A DNA stretch of 40,809 nucleotides from Endozoicomonas sp. SESOKO1 (GTDB lineage Bacteria > Pseudomonadota > Gammaproteobacteria > Pseudomonadales > Endozoicomonadaceae): the NCBI RefSeq assembly GCF_024606265.1, contig NZ_JAHHPP010000406.1, forward strand, positions 1-40,809, written 5' to 3'. The notes below the pieces were generated by a model that saw only the letters and a program-made list of their open reading frames with translations, searched no databases and was not told the origin of the DNA. Made by a program: the position numbers and the translations under genes. Shown here in pieces: positions 1 through 7,653 of this stretch (position 1 is the first letter of the stretch; the number at the start of each line of letters is the position of its first letter).

Positions 1-87
1 GGGGAGTACGGTCGACTGAGCAAAACTCCCTTAGAGCGGCAAAGGACAAGCGAGAACGGGAGCATGTTTATGAAATATCCGGGTTAA
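1..87 (+). CDS. C-terminal end of a gene cut by the window edge
   Basis: Frame 1 is open from the first base to a TAA at 85-87, giving 28 residues ending MFMKYPG. The composition looks protein-like, but 28 codons are too few to identify a family. It could also be chance. If real, it is the gene upstream of azlC on the same strand, with about 117 bases between them. Confidence 0.3.
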   Translation, partial: GEYGRLSKTPLERQRTSENGSMFMKYPG

Positions 88-204
88 GGTTAATTGGACT
101 ATTTTACTTCCATCGCAAACTATTCTTCTTGCCACGTGTCCAAATAGTCAAAATTGAGAGATTCCTGAGTTAGACCGGGATAAATCGTAAAGGAAGTGTA
201 TTGT

Positions 205-930
205 ATGTCTCAGGCTGATTTTGTCCGCCACCCAGGCAAGAATGAAAAAATGCGGGCTTTTTTTAAAGGTGCTGCAACTATTATTCCGCTGACCGTTGCC
301 GTCCTGCCCTGGGGTATCCTGACGGGATCTCTGGCCATAGAGTCCGGTTTTGACCCTTTTCAGAGCCAGGCATTATCTGGCGTTATCTTCGCCGGTGCTG
401 TTCAACTGGCCATTATGGGCATGATCCAGGCCGGTGTTGGGTTGGGCAGTATTCTGATTTCAGCCCTGCTCATCACCTCCCGCCACTTTCTCTATGCCAT
501 GGTGATGCGTAAGAACATCAGCCCACTGCCCCTCCGATGGCGACTGGCCCTGGGCTTTCTGTTAACCGATGAACTGTTTGCCATTGCCAACCCCGGCCAG
601 CTGAAGCGTTTTGACCGCTGGTACGCACTGGGTGGCGGGCTATGCTTTTACCTTGGCTGGAATCTTGCCACCCTTGGCGGCATCATCGCTGGAGAGAGCA
701 TCGACAATCTGGACTCCCTCGGATTGGACTTCGCCATTGCCGCCACATTCATCGCCCTTGTCATCCCGACCATCACAAATACCCCTGTACTGGTCTGTGT
801 GCTCACTGCGCTGGTGACATCGGTCATTTGTGAGGTAATGCATATTCAGGCGGGCCTGCTGATCTCAGCCCCCCTGGCAATGATAACTGGTTTTGCCTAT
901 GCCAAAGCCACCACCGGGAGAGAAAGATAA
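205..930 (+). CDS. azlC: AzlC-family branched-chain amino acid exporter, large subunit
   Basis: A 241-residue multi-pass inner-membrane protein of the AzlC family. With the small AzlD subunit it is known to export branched-chain amino acids (azaleucine resistance in Bacillus; YgaZH in E. coli). The family-typical stretch PLTVAVLPWGILTG lies near residue 30 and ITSRHFLYAM near residue 95, followed by LTDELFAIA. I chose ATG 205 because AAGGAAG at 190-196 is a well-spaced ribosome site; an in-frame GTG at 196 overlaps that site. The stop codon overlaps the azlD start (TAATG), so the pair is translationally coupled. Substrate is inferred from family only. Confidence 0.9.
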   Translation: MSQADFVRHPGKNEKMRAFFKGAATIIPLTVAVLPWGILTGSLAIESGFDPFQSQALSGVIFAGAVQLAIMGMIQAGVGLGSILISALLITSRHFLYAMVMRKNISPLPLRWRLALGFLLTDELFAIANPGQLKRFDRWYALGGGLCFYLGWNLATLGGIIAGESIDNLDSLGLDFAIAATFIALVIPTITNTPVLVCVLTALVTSVICEVMHIQAGLLISAPLAMITGFAYAKATTGRER

Positions 931-1244
931 TGGATACCTGGGTTATTCTGCTCACCGTAGCGGCGCTGGTTTTTGGCAGCCGCTTTCTCCTGATGGAACC
1001 CTGGTTACCACTGAAACTCAGTGAAACGGTACAACAGGTATTGAGTTTTTCAGCACCCGCAGTACTAACAGCTATTGCGGCACCCATTGTGTTTATTCGT
1101 GAGGATCAGTTCAATCTGTCCGTGGACAACCATTACCTTATTGCCGGCATTATCGTGGTGTTTCTCGCTCTGATGACCAGAAACACATTACTGACCGTAG
1201 TCCTCGGCATGGTGTCATTTCTGGCTTTAAGACATTTACTATAA
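930..1244 (+). CDS. azlD: AzlD-family small subunit of the amino acid exporter
   Basis: A 104-residue protein with four hydrophobic segments, the normal length for AzlD/YgaH. The N-terminus MDTWVILLTVAALVFGSRF and the central block FSAPAVLTAIAAPIVF are typical of the family. Its ATG shares a base with the azlC stop codon, so the two subunits are made together. The next gene is convergent, with only 81 bases between the stop codons. Confidence 0.88.
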   Translation: MDTWVILLTVAALVFGSRFLLMEPWLPLKLSETVQQVLSFSAPAVLTAIAAPIVFIREDQFNLSVDNHYLIAGIIVVFLALMTRNTLLTVVLGMVSFLALRHLL

Positions 1245-1271
1245 ATACGAAACCTTCTTGATGGACCAAAT

Positions 1272-1295
1272 ATTCTCACCCTTGAGGGTGGGAAT
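1272..1295. terminator. Hairpin between convergent genes
   Basis: A 10-bp stem with one G-T pair and a TTGA loop lies between the convergent azlD and GH99-like stop codons. There is no clear T-run on either side, so it may be a weak bidirectional terminator or only an mRNA end stabiliser. Confidence 0.4.
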
Positions 1296-1325
1296 TCCAG
1301 CAGTCAATGAATCCCGCAAGCAGAC

Positions 1326-3554
1326 TCAGCTTTGGTCTTCTGGTCGGTCTTCTGGTCGATGATAGGTTTTAATCCTTATCTCCAACAATTCCACTGTACA
1401 TCCGGATGGGGGGTGGTCTATGGCATAAGAATCTGTCAGTTTGCCGTGGAGCTTGCCCGTGTGGGCGGTCATGGGGATAGTGACGGTCGATTCCAGCTGA
1501 TCGTAAGGTGTATATATTTCCGCGATCTTCTCATAGTCAGATATCCATTGATTTTTATTGTAAACCTCTGTTGACAGGCTGATGCTGGATGGCAGGCCAT
1601 CTTCTGTCCTGATACGCAGCTTCACCTCAGCTTCGTCAAAATAATGTTCCGTGCCTCGGATCGGTGCTGACTTCAGTGTAAACGATGACCGTCCACCAAG
1701 TCTTTCAAGCGTTGGCAAGTTGTTCTTTTCCCGATTCATAACGGTTACCAGGGTATCGAAAGGCAGCCTGCTGAATTCCTGATCAAACCGGGCTGCCTGC
1801 CGATCAATTTTTTGGATTTTTTTGCTGAATAACGAGTTGGCCCATTGGTTCAGTTTCCTGGTTGCCTTGGTCAGGTTTTTTCCATCCAGAACATGCGTCA
1901 GTTTATCCATCATCATCCTGGCGTCGTACAACCTTGCAGCATGCTGAATCAGCTTCGGTGCCTGGTTGGCAATGGCAGTGCATTGCCCAGCCGTCTGCCC
2001 CTTCAACAGGCAGACCTGTTTTGCCGTGGTGACCACCCGTTGCCCCAGGTCAGACGGCGTGGGTTCAATATGGGTTCCTTCACTGAAATCATTGAACGTT
2101 TCGACGATGACCAGATTGGGGTTTTTCTTGCGGACTTCATTCCAGCTTAATTCATAGGTATCCCGCTCATTTTCCGTTTCTGGCAGATAGGAGTCACAGG
2201 CGCTCCAGGTGGCTCCCCTGGTATCCATACCCGGATAAACAGACAGTGTCTTGATGGCCAGGTGATCACGATTCTGATGATTTCTGTTATCCAGATCATT
2301 GACGTAACTGCGGATATCGTCATGGGTACCATGCCTGACAAAGTTGTTGGCAATAAATAGATTACCGCTGTCTTTTGCTGCCCGGTTTCTGGGTGCCAGC
2401 CATGGGAAATCACTGACCACCTGTTTTATGGATGTCGCCTGCCATGCGCTATTGCCTGACATACGGTAAACCAGACGGACTTTGGCCAGATCTGGATTTT
2501 TCCTGAAAAACTGTTCCAGCTCCTGCCGACTCAGTGTCAGGTCCGATTTAGCCCCACCCCAGAAATTGAGCATAAAAATCAAAGGATCACCCTGATGATG
2601 AAGGCAGTGGTCATCCTGGTAATAGCGCTGGATCATCTCCTCAAGTTTTGCCCTGAACCGGGTCTCTTTCTGTGCGGGGTCAAGATGCTCGCCGGGCTTG
2701 CTGGTCCATTGGGGAATCCAGAGCGGAACCAGCGCAAACTCATTGCCACGATTCTTGTCAGCAAGCGCTGTTTTCATATTCAGAATTGCCTTGTCAGGTG
2801 CCGTCTGATTGGCTGGATAGCCCCACTCCACGACAAAGCCGTCCAGCCCCGCAATTCTGGCAGTCAGCAGCTGCCATTCGTAGTAATGCAGGTTATCGAT
2901 GGGGCTGCCCCCCACCAGCGGCCTTGCCCCGGCACCAAAACCAGGGCGGCCTGAAGCAGTATCACAGGAGGCTGAGTTATCCTGATTTCGTAGCTCAAAG
3001 CCATTGTTCACAATATGAGTTGTGCTGATGCTATGGGGCTGAGAGCAATTAACTTTGCGATGAACAGACTGAATCTGATTATTGGTATGGTAGTCAGCTA
3101 ACACCATGATGGTTTTGTTGTCTGCCTCGTGCTGGCAAGACAGGGGCTTTATCTGTGCCCTGGATGATAATTGATCAGTTTCTACCCCGGAGGGACGGGT
3201 TTCATCAGGGGGATCAGGCAAGGCCCTTTTTTCCCGCGCAAAAGGCGAAATGTACTCTTTAAGCGTCTGTATCACCCGGTCAAACAGGTTTTCTGGCCTC
3301 GTCGGCTGGACATTGAAGTATTTACTGCAAAATTCATTGTCGTCCAAATGGTTCAGATCATCACAAAACTCGTCATCCATTTTACCGAGATAAGGCTCAT
3401 CAATATCCCGGTGCCTGATGCTCAGGTTAAAAGCGATGGGTGGTTTTGTGTAGAATTGAGAGTTGGAAGCTCGCCATTCTTCAGTATGGGCCGGGGTATA
3501 AGTGTGAGAAAGCGTGGTATTGGTAGTATTGATAGGAGAGTGACTGTTAACCAT
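1326..3554 (-). CDS. GH99/GH71-like glycan-active protein, no signal peptide
   Basis: A 742-residue protein. The central part reads as a glycoside hydrolase family 99/71-like TIM barrel: MVLADYHTNN early, IDNLHYYEWQLLTARIAGLDG and FVVEWGY in the middle, DPLIFMLNF, and the signature ETFNDFSEGTHIEPTPSD, which matches the FNEWHEGTQIEP-type block of endo-alpha-mannosidases and related WbsX-type proteins. The N-terminal 200 residues are low complexity (Ser, Thr, Asn, Pro rich) and the C-terminal 200 are helical followed by a possible beta domain. I see no signal peptide. ATG 3554 is preferred over ATG 3566 because AAGGA directly abuts the latter. Family members act on mannose or glucan chains, so host glycan processing is possible, but the exact substrate and secretion route are unknown. 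Confidence 0.6.
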   Translation of the reverse strand: MVNSHSPINTTNTTLSHTYTPAHTEEWRASNSQFYTKPPIAFNLSIRHRDIDEPYLGKMDDEFCDDLNHLDDNEFCSKYFNVQPTRPENLFDRVIQTLKEYISPFAREKRALPDPPDETRPSGVETDQLSSRAQIKPLSCQHEADNKTIMVLADYHTNNQIQSVHRKVNCSQPHSISTTHIVNNGFELRNQDNSASCDTASGRPGFGAGARPLVGGSPIDNLHYYEWQLLTARIAGLDGFVVEWGYPANQTAPDKAILNMKTALADKNRGNEFALVPLWIPQWTSKPGEHLDPAQKETRFRAKLEEMIQRYYQDDHCLHHQGDPLIFMLNFWGGAKSDLTLSRQELEQFFRKNPDLAKVRLVYRMSGNSAWQATSIKQVVSDFPWLAPRNRAAKDSGNLFIANNFVRHGTHDDIRSYVNDLDNRNHQNRDHLAIKTLSVYPGMDTRGATWSACDSYLPETENERDTYELSWNEVRKKNPNLVIVETFNDFSEGTHIEPTPSDLGQRVVTTAKQVCLLKGQTAGQCTAIANQAPKLIQHAARLYDARMMMDKLTHVLDGKNLTKATRKLNQWANSLFSKKIQKIDRQAARFDQEFSRLPFDTLVTVMNREKNNLPTLERLGGRSSFTLKSAPIRGTEHYFDEAEVKLRIRTEDGLPSSISLSTEVYNKNQWISDYEKIAEIYTPYDQLESTVTIPMTAHTGKLHGKLTDSYAIDHPPSGCTVELLEIRIKTYHRPEDRPEDQS

Positions 3555-3602
3555 GATAATTATCATTCCTTATTAATTTCAGATAATGGTTTAATAACGT
3601 GA

Positions 3603-3860
3603 GATGGACGTATAACAGGATATGTCCTCAATCATTTAGCTATATTCTGGATAGTAAGCCATAGACAGCTAACTGAAGTATCACACGCCTATCTCCAGTT
3701 TATTCATGTCATTGAAGATTTCTTGCTTATTTTTGAACCGGAATGAGATAAACGGCTGATCTATAATGTTATTAAAATTGTCGCTCTGTTAAATCACCAA
3801 CATTATTTATTTCAGCGAGAATGCATTCCGGAACTTTAAGTTCTATTCTGATTGGAAGGT
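3603..3860. other. Intergenic stretch with no clear feature
   Basis: AT-rich region between the divergent GH99-like gene and the small membrane protein gene. It should hold promoters for both. I could not choose one with confidence, and I see no RNA gene or repeat. Confidence 0.4.
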
Positions 3861-3887
3861 ATTTATGGATGAGACTTTATTGGGGGC

Positions 3888-4103
3888 ATGCTCATGTACA
3901 AATTACTTTCAACTATATTCCTTATTATTCTTGCTGCCGGAGTTCTGGCCAGAAGTTTCGACCTGTCGGTGTACAAGAACGGGTATTATCTGCGCTACGA
4001 ATTCCCACGCTACGCCAAAGATGCGTGGTTTGAAGTAACCCTGGGTAAACGTCGAGGTCTGGCAGGTATTATCGATGATGTAAAAACCAAAGCCAGGAAA
4101 TAA
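3888..4103 (+). CDS. Small protein with one N-terminal membrane segment or signal anchor
   Basis: A 71-residue protein with a hydrophobic N-terminus (KLLSTIFLIILAAGVLA), then a polar, aromatic and basic tail (YKNGYYLRYEFPRY, GKRRGLAGIIDDVKTKARK). The arrangement fits a signal anchor or cleaved signal. A second in-frame ATG at 3894 is equally possible. The gene stands alone and its stop codon sits inside a terminator hairpin. Not recognised as a named family. Confidence 0.55.
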   Translation: MLMYKLLSTIFLIILAAGVLARSFDLSVYKNGYYLRYEFPRYAKDAWFEVTLGKRRGLAGIIDDVKTKARK

Positions 4104-4119
4104 TTGCTGGCTTTGGTTT
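4083..4119 (+). terminator. Rho-independent terminator overlapping the gene end
   Basis: An inverted repeat (AACCAAAGCCAG pairing with CTGGCTTTGGTT) spans the last codons and the stop of the 71-residue gene, followed by a T-containing tail. The stem is about 12 bp with a loop of about 10. Confidence 0.6.
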
Positions 4120-4164
4120 CAGCTCTTTATGCTTCTTATACTTCGACAGGCTCCGATAGCCGGA

Positions 4165-4434
4165 TTACTTTTTACCAGAGCCAGTAATCGAGTTCATCAG
4201 TTTTGACACTGACTTTTTAAAGTCTTCAATGGCCGAAACACCCAGCTTTTTAACATCCACCAGGTGCGGCTCTGCCTTGTCGAAGTACTCATCAAGATGA
4301 TCCACTTCTTCATGCTGCATATCCTGCCGTTCAGCTTCCAGCTCTTTTTCAAGACGTTTCAGGGTTGCCTTGACCTCTTTGATCTGAGCCTTCAACGCCT
4401 TCTTGTGCGACTTGTATTCCTTGAGTGTTGTCAT
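4165..4434 (-). CDS. Small coiled-coil protein next to the Na/Pi transporter
   Basis: An 89-residue, almost wholly helical, charged protein. Residues 5-45 form a Lys/Glu-rich coiled coil (KEYKSHKKALKAQIKEV, LKRLEKELEAER), and the C-terminus is basic. GAGGAG lies six bases before ATG 4434, which is preferred over the adjacent ATG 4437. It starts 10 bases after the stop of the Na/Pi cotransporter gene on the same strand, so the two are very likely cotranscribed. A regulatory or PhoU-like partner role would be a guess; the protein is much shorter than PhoU. Confidence 0.7.
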   Translation of the reverse strand: MTTLKEYKSHKKALKAQIKEVKATLKRLEKELEAERQDMQHEEVDHLDEYFDKAEPHLVDVKKLGVSAIEDFKKSVSKLMNSITGSGKK

Positions 4435-4444
4435 CATCTTCTCC

Positions 4445-5608
4445 TCAGGCAGTGATCGCGATCAGGATAGCAGGCAGAATGAAAAAGACACCCGCCACAT
4501 AAGCCAGCACCATCCATTTATTCCGGCTGGCCACCTGGGCAAAACGACGGGCAAGCGTTGGTGGAATATTGCGAAGAAATGGCACAGTGTAAATCAAAAC
4601 AACGGCTGAAACATTAAACAACAGATGGACAAGCGCTATCTGCAGGGCAAAGAATCCCATGGCTCCCTGGACGGCTGTCGCCGCCAGCAAGGCAGTGATC
4701 GTAGTACCGATATTGGATCCCAGGGTAAATGGATATATCTCCCTGAGCTTGAAAATGCCATTTCCGGCAAGCGGTACGATCAGACTGGTACAGGTTGAGG
4801 ATGATTGCACGGCAATGGTCATCATCATGCCTGAGAAAATACCCATAGCAGGTCCCTGTCCAATGGCTTTATGCAGAATCTGCTTGGCTTTACCCACCAT
4901 CAGATGCTTGAGCAATTTACCAAGATAGATGATGGAAATAAAAATAAAGGCCAGCCCTGTTAACGCCAGGCAGATACCTGCCCACAAGTCCGGCAAAGAG
5001 CCATAGAGTCCCTTGAACAGGTCCACAGAAGGCCCTGTAAGTACTTTGACAAAGTTTAAACCTTTGATGCTGACAGAATCACCTCCCACCAGCATGCTGG
5101 CCAGAAAATCAGACGACTTGGCCAGAAACCCAGTCATAATCTCCAGCGGGAGAAAAATCATCACCGCCATCAGGTTGAAAAAGTCATGGACCGTCGCGGC
5201 AGAAAACGCTCGACGAAACTCCTTTTTCTTACCGATATGTCCCATACTGACCAGCGTATTGGTCACAGTGGTACCAATATTGGCACCCATGATCATCGGG
5301 ATAGCGGTGGCAACCGGAAGACCTCCGGCAACAAGGCCAACAATCACCGATGTCACGGTACTGGATGACTGAACAACTGCGGTTGCCAGTGCACCGGCCA
5401 CCAGCCCCATCACCGGATTTGTGGCAAAAGCAAACAATTGACGGGCACCATCAGCCCCGCCGGAAGCCCACTTGAAGCCGGAACCGATCATCCCGACAGC
5501 GACCAGCAATAGGTAGATCATCAGCGCAACTAATAGCCATTGGACAACCTGACCTTTCGATGGCGTCGACTCGGCTGTAGAACTGGGTTGCATATGAACA
5601 TCCTGCAA
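4445..5608 (-). CDS. Na+/phosphate cotransporter, NptA/PF02690 type
   Basis: A 387-residue inner-membrane protein with the two inverted repeats of the Na/Pi cotransporter family. The first carries AVVQSSSTVTSVIVGLVAGG near residue 80, the second AVQSSSTCTSLIVPLAGNG near residue 265; each QSSS pair is the substrate and sodium binding signature. Family-typical GANIGTTVTN and GSNIGTTITA follow each repeat. It probably imports phosphate with sodium. It lacks the C-terminal PhoU domain of longer YjbB-type relatives, and the coiled-coil gene directly downstream may fill part of that role (inference). Confidence 0.9.
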   Translation of the reverse strand: MQDVHMQPSSTAESTPSKGQVVQWLLVALMIYLLLVAVGMIGSGFKWASGGADGARQLFAFATNPVMGLVAGALATAVVQSSSTVTSVIVGLVAGGLPVATAIPMIMGANIGTTVTNTLVSMGHIGKKKEFRRAFSAATVHDFFNLMAVMIFLPLEIMTGFLAKSSDFLASMLVGGDSVSIKGLNFVKVLTGPSVDLFKGLYGSLPDLWAGICLALTGLAFIFISIIYLGKLLKHLMVGKAKQILHKAIGQGPAMGIFSGMMMTIAVQSSSTCTSLIVPLAGNGIFKLREIYPFTLGSNIGTTITALLAATAVQGAMGFFALQIALVHLLFNVSAVVLIYTVPFLRNIPPTLARRFAQVASRNKWMVLAYVAGVFFILPAILIAITA

Positions 5609-5674
5609 GGTTAATAAACTCGAACTTGAAATAAGAAAAACGGTGGCGGTAATTCCAATACTCAGGCCCTATGA

Positions 5675-6127
5675 TCAGACCAGCTCTCTGACCAGCAGTG
5701 TCATCCCCTGATTTCCCGTCACCGAGACTGTTCTGCCCCGGGGCACATACCTGTCAGATTCGACTTTCCAGAGCGTATCGCCAATCTGAAGTTTGCTGTG
5801 CCCAGCGGGCAGATCATGATCAAGTATAATGGTTCTGCCTGCCAACTGTGATGCCCGGTTATTTAATTCCGGGCTGTCACTCTTGTCGTTAACCTTTCGG
5901 AACAACTTCCAATAGGCAAACGAGAGCAACAGACTGGCGATACCAAAAATCACCAGCTGAACAGGCCAGTATATGTCCGGCACCAACCAGAGCCAGAGAG
6001 CAACAACCGCAGCAGCGGCAGCACTGCCCAGCAGGAAACCACCAGCACCCAGCGCCTCTGCACCGAGAAGCACAAAGAGCAGGATCAACCAGTGCCAGGG
6101 TTCCAGGGTAATCGCAATATCCATCAA
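5675..6127 (-). CDS. NfeD-family membrane protein (YbbK/YbbL-type partner of SPFH protein)
   Basis: A 150-residue protein with two or three membrane segments in residues 10-75 and a C-terminal OB-fold-like domain ([30 protein letters not shown], then [16 protein letters not shown]). This is the short NfeD class that accompanies SPFH/stomatin proteins. Its start overlaps the end of the upstream qmcA-like gene by four bases (ATGA), which shows a coupled operon. Family role: assembly or stability of membrane SPFH scaffolds. Confidence 0.88.
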   Translation of the reverse strand: MMDIAITLEPWHWLILLFVLLGAEALGAGGFLLGSAAAAAVVALWLWLVPDIYWPVQLVIFGIASLLLSFAYWKLFRKVNDKSDSPELNNRASQLAGRTIILDHDLPAGHSKLQIGDTLWKVESDRYVPRGRTVSVTGNQGMTLLVRELV

Positions 6128-7068
6128 GCTTCCTTCTTGCTTATCTTACTGCTTACGTTATCAAGCGCAGCTTCTCCCACCAGCTCTTTAATACCTGCAA
6201 TTGAGCCAATCAGGCTACCAGCCTCCAGGGGCATCATGATCACTTTATTGTTCTGCGCCGATGCCAGGTCCTTCAGGGCTTCTACGTATTTCTGGGCAAC
6301 AAAATAGTTAATCGCCCGATGATCACCTTCGGCAATAGCCCTGGATACCATAGTTGTTGCCACCGCTTCAGCTTCTGCCAGCCGTTCCCGGGCTTCCGCT
6401 TCCCGCCTGGCAGCTTCGAGTTCACCTTCTGCCTTGAGAATCTGCGCCTGTTTTTCTCCCTCGGCCACTTTAATGGCTGCTTCACGGGCGCCTTCCGCTT
6501 CAAGGATCTGGGCACGTTTATCCCGCTCGGCCTTCATCTGCCTTGCCATGGCTTCCACCAGGTCCGCAGGAGGGGCGATATCACGCAACTCGATACGGGT
6601 CACCTTCAAGCCCCAGGGGTCGGTGGCTTCATCCACTTTTATCAGTAGGCGTTCATTAATTCGATCCCGGTTGGACAGCATTTCATCCAGTTCCATGGAG
6701 CCTAACACCGCACGGATATTGGTCATCACCAGATTTTTCATGGCCCGATCAAGATCGTTCACCTCATAAGAGGCTTTGACGGCATCCTGGACCAGGTAAA
6801 AACAGACCGCATCTGTGGTCACCTGGGCATTATCAGCACTGATCACCTCCTGGGGCGGAATGTCCAGAACCTGCTCCATCATATTCATTTTCTTACCAAC
6901 CGCATCAATCACCGGCACAATCACATGCAGCCCGGGGGTTAATGTACTGGTGTACTTGCCAAAACGCTCGACGGTGTAGTTATAGCCCTGGGGAACAATT
7001 CGTACACCGGTTGATATCAGAACAGCAATAAGGACAACAAACGCAATAGCTGTAATTTCCATACCCAT
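6124..7068 (-). CDS. qmcA: QmcA-like SPFH/Band 7 (stomatin-type) protein
   Basis: A 314-residue protein with one N-terminal membrane anchor ([19 protein letters not shown]), then the SPFH domain ([42 protein letters not shown]) and a long Ala/Glu-rich coiled coil (residues 190-250). It matches the QmcA/HflK-like membrane scaffolds that modulate FtsH proteolysis and form lipid microdomains. ATG 7068 is chosen because GGAG lies six bases upstream; an open frame reaches back 12 codons further without a ribosome site. It is the first gene of the qmcA-nfeD operon. Confidence 0.9.
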   Translation of the reverse strand: MGMEITAIAFVVLIAVLISTGVRIVPQGYNYTVERFGKYTSTLTPGLHVIVPVIDAVGKKMNMMEQVLDIPPQEVISADNAQVTTDAVCFYLVQDAVKASYEVNDLDRAMKNLVMTNIRAVLGSMELDEMLSNRDRINERLLIKVDEATDPWGLKVTRIELRDIAPPADLVEAMARQMKAERDKRAQILEAEGAREAAIKVAEGEKQAQILKAEGELEAARREAEARERLAEAEAVATTMVSRAIAEGDHRAINYFVAQKYVEALKDLASAQNNKVIMMPLEAGSLIGSIAGIKELVGEAALDNVSSKISKKEA

Positions 7069-7121
7069 AGGAGACTCCTGTTTACCGACTGTATTCATTC
7101 TCACGCGAAGTCAGACTTTTG

Positions 7122-7460
7122 TCATCTCATAAGGTGTGACTGCAGCGTAAAAATAACCTTTTGCTCGACCACTGATGAGACTTGCAGGGATGACTGGCCT
7201 AAACCCAAAATTGACTGGATCGAAAAACACTCATTGCCAGGTATATATGTGGGAGCATGATCATTATTCAACGGCTCTATTCCGGCTGGTAAGCATGATA
7301 ATTGATCTTCTTTAGTAAGATCACCAACGCTTGCTATCGACCTGTTTTCCAGCCGGGTATCATCAAATGGATTATCAAAAGGCACCGCAGGCTGCTGAAG
7401 GCATTTTTTAGCAGCCGCATCAGTACGCATAGCACATAGAATAACGACAGCTTCTACAAT
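7122..7460 (-). pseudogene. Truncated member of the DPAY-repeat protein family
   Basis: An open frame from ATG 7430 (102 residues) matches the N-terminal module of the tandem genes at 38217 and 39253: MRTD, then AVPFDNPFDDTRLENRS (others HNPFHDSRFKKRS), then APTYIPGNECFSIQSILGLGQSSLQ (others APAYIPENEHFSIQSILGLG). The first 50 or so residues seen in the full genes are missing; similarity continues upstream of ATG 7430 without a start codon (VEAVVILCAMRTD). The charged C-terminal repeats are absent and replaced by about 15 unrelated residues. It is best read as a decayed, inverted copy more than 30 kb from its relatives. It might still be expressed as a short peptide. Confidence 0.7.
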
Positions 7461-7500
7461 TATTGAATTTTATCTTAAGACCATTCTTTCTTATAAAAGT

Positions 7501-7562
7501 TCATCCTGAGGCTGAGTCGAAGGATGGGGGGCACCGTCCTTCGACTCCGCTCAGGACGAACG
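7501..7562. repeat. REP/BIME-like inverted repeat
   Basis: Two arms of about 27 bp (7501-7528 and 7536-7562) form an imperfect inverted repeat around CCTGAG..GAGTCGAAGGA and its complement TCCTTCGACTCCGCTCAGGA. The same core occurs at 9914-9942. It lies in the 220-base gene-free stretch between the truncated repeat gene and the oligopeptidase gene. It is a dispersed extragenic palindrome, probably present many times in the genome. Confidence 0.7.
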
Positions 7563-7653
7563 GAGTTTGGAGGTCAATGAAGAAGCCCAGCAATTTCATT
7601 GAAACCGTGTACTGGTATAATGACAGATTCAACAATAAATCCGTCGCTTAACG

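Noticed and set aside
7463-7651. A 62-residue frame on the plus strand
   Set aside because: It reads through the REP-like palindrome and has no ribosome site or homologue-like content.
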